10,460 nucleotides of DNA from Ruminococcaceae bacterium UBA1438. GTDB taxonomy: Bacteria > Bacillota > Clostridia > Oscillospirales > Acutalibacteraceae. Below the pieces are notes generated by a model, which saw only the letters and a list, made by a program, of their open reading frames with translations, searched no databases and was not told where the DNA came from. Every line of letters begins with the position of its first letter. Positions within the stretch are counted from its first letter, which is position 1. Shown piece by piece: positions 7,280-10,460 of the stretch. Made by a program: the position numbers and the translations under genes. The stretch covers positions 21,648-32,107 of the forward strand of contig DCTO01000087.1 in the NCBI GenBank assembly GCA_002329285.1. Direction: 5' to 3'.

Positions 7280-8149
7280 TTAAAGCATATTAGAAAGAGG
7301 CGTGATTTGCGGCAGATTATCGAAGCCATAAAACGCCTTTGCATTGCTGAACAAAAATTTCTCTTTATCCCTTTCGCTGATTTGAGCTGATTTGGTGATG
7401 AAATCATAGCTCATTTTATATGTGATTTCAACCATCGTGCGCGGATAATCGCTGCCCCACATCAGCTTATCAAAGCCGCAGATTTCAGCAGCCTCTCTTA
7501 TTGCCTCAATTGCAGAGGGATAAGGATAAAACTCTTGATTAAAAAGCCAGGTTATTCCGCCGCTTTCAACAAAAACATTTTTATAGCGGGCAAGCTTAAT
7601 CTGCTCCTGCCAATTATCTCGGGTCACCATGCCGAAATGCCCGATGGCAATCTTCAAATCGGGCAGCTGCTCTATTATTTCCCTCATCTCGCCGGTTTGG
7701 GAATCGCCATCCTCAAGCTCAATGCAAACAAATTTGCCCTGCTTTTGAGCGCTTTCAAAAACATCAAAATGCTTTTGAAGCCCGGGGGTTTTCAGCTTGC
7801 AGGCGCAGATTTTAACGCCGTCAAACCCGTCAAGGGTGTAAGGCTCGCCCTCGTCAAAAAAAGCGCAAATCTTTAAGCGATCAGGAAATTTTTCCTTTGC
7901 CTGAAGAAAGTAATCATTCTGATTGCCATCCATAACCTCGCTGACAATCACCGCCCCGTTCACCCCGGCATAATCCATATTCGAAATCAGCATTTCGGGT
8001 GAATTTTCGCCATTAATCATATATGGCGGCATCATCTGCCTGAGCTCGCCGCCGAAATCGCTAATTCCGTTTCGCAGGGAGCGGACGGGCTTATCATCCC
8101 TTCTGCCGGTTTGAGCGCGCCAGAGATGCGCGTGTGCATCAATAATCAT
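7280..8149 (-). CDS. Amidohydrolase_2-type TIM-barrel metal hydrolase, possible sugar lactonase
   Basis: This 289-residue protein has the layout of the amidohydrolase-2 family (COG2159/COG3618 group). DAHAHLW at 4-10 supplies the HxH metal pair (His6, His8) at the end of strand 1, IAIGHFG at 168-173 supplies His171, LMWGSDYPRT at 229-238 supplies Asp234, and the C-terminal FLFSNAKAFYGF is the usual final helix. At the strand-5 position, where relatives often have His in a 'vHtG' segment, this protein reads VCIELEDGD with Glu144, so metal content or chemistry may differ. Family members include decarboxylases and lactonases such as L-fuconolactonase and 2-pyrone-4,6-dicarboxylate lactonase. Two dehydrogenases in the same operon make a lactonase step attractive, but the substrate is not shown. 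The ATG at 8149 is 1 nt after the upstream stop (TGA, then T, then ATG), with GAGGG about 8 nt before, so coupled translation is likely. Confidence 0.86.
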   Translation of the reverse strand: MIIDAHAHLWRAQTGRRDDKPVRSLRNGISDFGGELRQMMPPYMINGENSPEMLISNMDYAGVNGAVIVSEVMDGNQNDYFLQAKEKFPDRLKICAFFDEGEPYTLDGFDGVKICACKLKTPGLQKHFDVFESAQKQGKFVCIELEDGDSQTGEMREIIEQLPDLKIAIGHFGMVTRDNWQEQIKLARYKNVFVESGGITWLFNQEFYPYPSAIEAIREAAEICGFDKLMWGSDYPRTMVEITYKMSYDFITKSAQISERDKEKFLFSNAKAFYGFDNLPQITPLSNML

Positions 8150-8150
8150 A

Positions 8151-9180
8151 TCAGTTTCCCTCGCTGAATCTGATCAGAAGCTTTGCAAGAGAGCCGTCAT
8201 TATTTGCAAGGGCATCAAACGCATCGGCAGCGTTTTCGGCATCATAAACGCCGCTAACCATTTTCTTAACATCAACCCTGCCGGAAGCAACGAGATCTAT
8301 CAGCTCCTCAAAATCCTTTGTGAAAGAATTTCTTGAGCCGAAAATGTTAAGCTCCTTTTTCAGAATAATTGAATGAACAAAGGTGGTTTCCTTTTTGCCG
8401 TTGCCGATAAGGATTATATTTGCGCCGTGCGCCGCCTGCTCAATACAGGAAAGGAAGGTTACAGGGGCGCCGCACGCCTCAACGCAGACATCAAAGCCAC
8501 CGCCGTTTGTGAAATCATTGCATAGCGCGGCGAAATCATCGGTTTTATTATTGATGATGAGATCAGCGCCGTATTCCTTTGCAAGCGCAAGGCGGCTTTC
8601 AAGCAGATCAGCAATTGCAACTCTGGCGCCCATGGCCTTTGCCTTTATCAGCGCAAAAAGCCCGATTGGCCCCGCGCCCATAATCAAAAGATTATCGCCG
8701 CTTTTAACCTCAGCCCTTGAAAGCGCATGGGCACTGATGGAAAACGGCTCAATCAGCGCAAGCTCAGGAGCGCTAAGCCCCTTGCCGTCAATAATGCGTT
8801 CAACCGGCATTGTTATATATTCCTGAAAACTGCCGTCACGCTGAACGCCCATGGTTTGATTATCATGGCAGGCGTTAACGATGCCCCTTTTGCATGCATA
8901 GCATTCGCCGCAGTTAAAATAAGGATTGCAGGTTATAATATCCCCCGCCTTAAGCCCCCTTCTCATTTTCGGGAATTTCAACAATTTGGGCAGAAAATTC
9001 ATGCCCTGGAATTCTGGGATAAGTTGTGAAGGGCTGATTTCCTGTAAAGGACGCAACATCTGCGCCGCAGATGCCGCAATACAGCACCTTTAAGAGCGCC
9101 TCCCCCTCTGCGGGAACGGGGCGTTCCTTTTCAATAAGCTTTATTTCAAACGGTTTTGTTATCTCAATTGCTTTCATCAT
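8151..9180 (-). pseudogene. Zn-dependent NAD-type dehydrogenase (RspB / L-galactonate or sorbitol dehydrogenase-like), split by a +1 frameshift
   Basis: Two overlapping frames together make one normal medium-chain dehydrogenase. The first (9180-8950) encodes residues 1-75 and then hits TAA. The second continues to TGA at 8151. Removing one G from the run of five at plus 8955-8959 joins them into 342 residues, the family length, through a natural EKGLKAGD. The joined protein has catalytic-zinc Cys38 (GICGAD) and His60-Glu61 (GHEF), four structural-zinc cysteines 90, 93, 96 and 104, the conserved Glu144 (IEPF), Rossmann GAGPIG at 168-173, and Asp191 after strand 2, which favours NAD+. The pattern PFTTYPRIPGHEF resembles RspB and L-galactonate 5-dehydrogenase, so a polyol or sugar acid is the likely substrate class. 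An ATG at 9059 in the second frame encodes out-of-frame residues and no nucleotide or catalytic motif before residue 36, so it is not a true start. It may be a mutation, an assembly error or, less likely, recoding. Confidence 0.85.
8955..8959 (-). other. Frameshift site: run of five Gs (minus strand)
   Basis: The minus strand reads GAGAAGGGGGCTTAAGG here. In the upstream frame this gives E-K-G-A-stop, with TAA at 8952-8950; in the downstream frame it gives G-L-K-A-G-D. Four Gs would restore one continuous dehydrogenase. The surrounding codons on both sides encode conserved family sequence, so the shift is confined to this tract within a few bases. Confidence 0.85.
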
Positions 9181-10382
9181 TTCACCTCATCAATATATTC
9201 ACTGTTCCAAATTACCGCGGTTTTGAGCGGAGCGCCTTTGCAGTATATTTTGTTAATATATGCATCCATCGGATCCGCAATAAATTCAGCCTTGCCGATT
9301 AGCTCCGTCAGCTCATCAAACCTGCTTTCACTTAGAATTCCAATTGCCTCTTCCATATGCTTTTGCGTGAAATTTATGGAGGACAGAATCACGTGATTTT
9401 TGAAGCCAAAGGGCATCGTGTCAAAAGTTATGTGGGGACCAAGCGAAAAGCTGTCATAAATCCCGTTGCAGCCAAGAACGCCTTGCTCAAACGCAATCCT
9501 ATGCTCAACCTCATTGCCGCTTGTGCCGACGAAAACGGAAGCCGCGCCGCCGAAATATTCCTTGATTTTTGCCGCAATCTGAGGCTCATCAAGCCCAAAG
9601 ACGCAGAGATAATCGGCATTAAGGTTTTCCTTAACAAAGCGCACCTTATCGCTTTCACCCGAGCTTCTTGCAACGAAAAGGATTTTTGCATCGGGATGAT
9701 TTCTTCTTATCTGATCGCCGATGAAAAGCCCCGTTGTGCCCAGGCCATATATCACGGTGTTTTTGAAGGTTTCATTTTTTGCAATTTCCCTTGCCCGCTG
9801 CTCGCCGCATTTTTCACGGGCAAGAACAACACGGAAATTCTGCGCCTCACCGATATCACACATACGCTCATGCTGGAAAATTGCGCATGCATAAGGATCG
9901 CTGAAAACAAGCCTTTTTGCAAGGGAAAGCGGCAGCTTTGTGATTCCGGCATATTTTTCCGGCAGGCGCAAAAGCATATCCGGATTAAAATAATTCTTAT
10001 CTGCGAACAGGCCGTCCGCCCCGTCGCAGCCATATTCAAAATAGGTTTCATCCTCTGTGAAGCGGGTTGGGTCATAGCTGTCTCCCCCGCGGATAAGAAC
10101 AATTGCAAAACGGTTTTCGCCCGGAACCCAGACAACGCCCTCATGCCCGTTAATCAGCCTTTCCTGCCCTGCGGGAAATTTGGGGAAAAGCTCCTTCCTT
10201 GCGCCCATTCTCATAAGCTCAAGATCCGTGCCGCAAAAACCGCAGAAAACGGGAATCGCCTCAACGCCGGGCTTTGCCGCCTCACCCCTGAGGCGCTTCC
10301 TTTCAGGATTTATGAGATTAATTTCGCCATAACGAAGCGGCGCTTTTTCATCATTCACAAAATATGTTGCATTAGTTTTCAC
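9177..10382 (-). CDS. Glucose-dehydrogenase-like medium-chain Zn dehydrogenase, first gene of the operon
   Basis: This 401-residue protein has the two-domain medium-chain dehydrogenase fold of the glucose/threonine dehydrogenase group. The catalytic domain shows FCGFCGTD with Cys50, GHE with His80-Glu81, and SDPYACA near 161-167, where Asp162 takes the place of the usual Glu. The cofactor domain has VIYGLGTTG, with the GxGxxG pattern at Gly213, Gly215 and Gly218, followed at the end of strand 2 by VARSSGESDK (237-246), lacking an acidic residue and carrying Arg239-Ser240, which suggests NADP+. The four-cysteine structural-zinc lobe is missing: that region (about 95-135) contains only Cys119. 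It is longer than the typical 340-360 residues. The start is GTG at 10382, supported by GAGG at plus 10390-10393; nearby ATGs run quickly into stops. It overlaps the next gene by 1-4 nt. The substrate is unknown. Confidence 0.82.
   Translation of the reverse strand: MKTNATYFVNDEKAPLRYGEINLINPERKRLRGEAAKPGVEAIPVFCGFCGTDLELMRMGARKELFPKFPAGQERLINGHEGVVWVPGENRFAIVLIRGGDSYDPTRFTEDETYFEYGCDGADGLFADKNYFNPDMLLRLPEKYAGITKLPLSLAKRLVFSDPYACAIFQHERMCDIGEAQNFRVVLAREKCGEQRAREIAKNETFKNTVIYGLGTTGLFIGDQIRRNHPDAKILFVARSSGESDKVRFVKENLNADYLCVFGLDEPQIAAKIKEYFGGAASVFVGTSGNEVEHRIAFEQGVLGCNGIYDSFSLGPHITFDTMPFGFKNHVILSSINFTQKHMEEAIGILSESRFDELTELIGKAEFIADPMDAYINKIYCKGAPLKTAVIWNSEYIDEVK
9183..9188 (-). promoter_or_regulatory. 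Ribosome binding site that decides between two adjacent ATGs of the middle dehydrogenase
   Basis: The minus strand reads GAGGTGAAATGATG. GAGGTG lies only 2 nt before the first ATG (9180-9178) but 5 nt before the second (9177-9175), which is the better spacing. With the first ATG the genes overlap as ATGA; with the second as TGATG. Either way translation is coupled to the upstream dehydrogenase, and the difference is a single N-terminal Met. Confidence 0.65.
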
Positions 10383-10411
10383 GGCAAAACCTCATTTCAT
10401 TAATTTTCCAT

Positions 10412-10442
10412 AGTATAACACAAAAGCACAGCGGAATATGAA
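10412..10442 (-). promoter_or_regulatory. Putative extended -10 promoter of the dehydrogenase operon
   Basis: On the minus strand TG-T-TATACT (plus 10412-10420) is an extended -10 element located about 30 nt before the GTG start at 10382. A weak TTCATA (plus 10437-10442) lies 19 nt upstream as a possible -35. The extended TG motif can compensate for a poor -35, and weak -35 boxes are common at regulated promoters. No clear operator palindrome was seen in the remaining 18 bases of the window, and a regulator gene may lie beyond the edge. Confidence 0.5.
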
Positions 10443-10460
10443 CTGCCCCAGATTGTGCAG

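Noticed and set aside
9021..9059. ATG at 9059 as the real start of the second dehydrogenase
   Set aside because: The first 35 residues from this start are the wrong frame of conserved dehydrogenase sequence, and a start here would lose the catalytic Cys38 and His60.
9357..10403. Long 348-residue open frame on the plus strand, antisense to the glucose-dehydrogenase-like gene
   Set aside because: Its translation shows no family motif, whereas the opposite strand has Cys50, GHE and GxGxxG motifs and a good ribosome binding site. It is an open shadow of the codon bias.

Overview
The window looks like chromosomal DNA of a Clostridia-class Firmicute, possibly a gut Oscillospiraceae/Ruminococcaceae-type bacterium. 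The evidence is the gene order Asp23 (YloU-like) - FakA (YloV) - RecG, GGAGG-type ribosome binding sites, sigma-A-like promoters, and a clostridial-style zinc-ribbon membrane protein. The exact taxon cannot be fixed from sequence alone.

Layout. (1) 2-196, plus strand: the last 64 codons of a gene that resembles the C-terminus of a family 5 extracellular solute-binding protein. (2) 232-5199, plus strand: a near-consensus promoter followed by a compact block of an Asp23/Gls24 protein, fatty acid kinase catalytic subunit FakA, helicase RecG and an alpha/beta hydrolase. Gaps are 16-26 nt and no internal terminator was seen. (3) 5209-5250: a perfect 16-bp hairpin that can serve as a shared terminator for two convergent genes. 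(4) 5250-7209, minus strand: a stand-alone gene with its own promoter. It encodes a membrane protein with a cytoplasmic zinc ribbon, a single transmembrane helix, a large predicted external domain and a 69-residue tail made only of Asp, Tyr and Gly. (5) 7236-10442, minus strand: a three-gene catabolic-looking operon (glucose-dehydrogenase-like Zn-MDR protein, a second Zn/NAD dehydrogenase, a TIM-barrel amidohydrolase). The genes are joined by stop/start overlaps or a 1-nt gap, have an extended -10 promoter upstream and end in a hairpin.

How the genes may work together. FakA phosphorylates exogenous fatty acids bound by a FakB (DegV) partner that is not in this window. RecG is a conserved operon neighbour that repairs stalled replication forks. 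The minus-strand operon has the composition expected for oxidation of a sugar or polyol: two dehydrogenases that could make a lactone or keto product, and an amidohydrolase of the superfamily that includes sugar lactonases. The substrate is unknown and this is inference.

The most notable points are a +1 frameshift at a run of five Gs that splits the middle dehydrogenase of the operon, and the D/Y/G repeat tail of the zinc-ribbon protein. I found no phage, IS element, CRISPR array, tRNA, rRNA or recognisable defence system. No gap between genes exceeds 300 bases.
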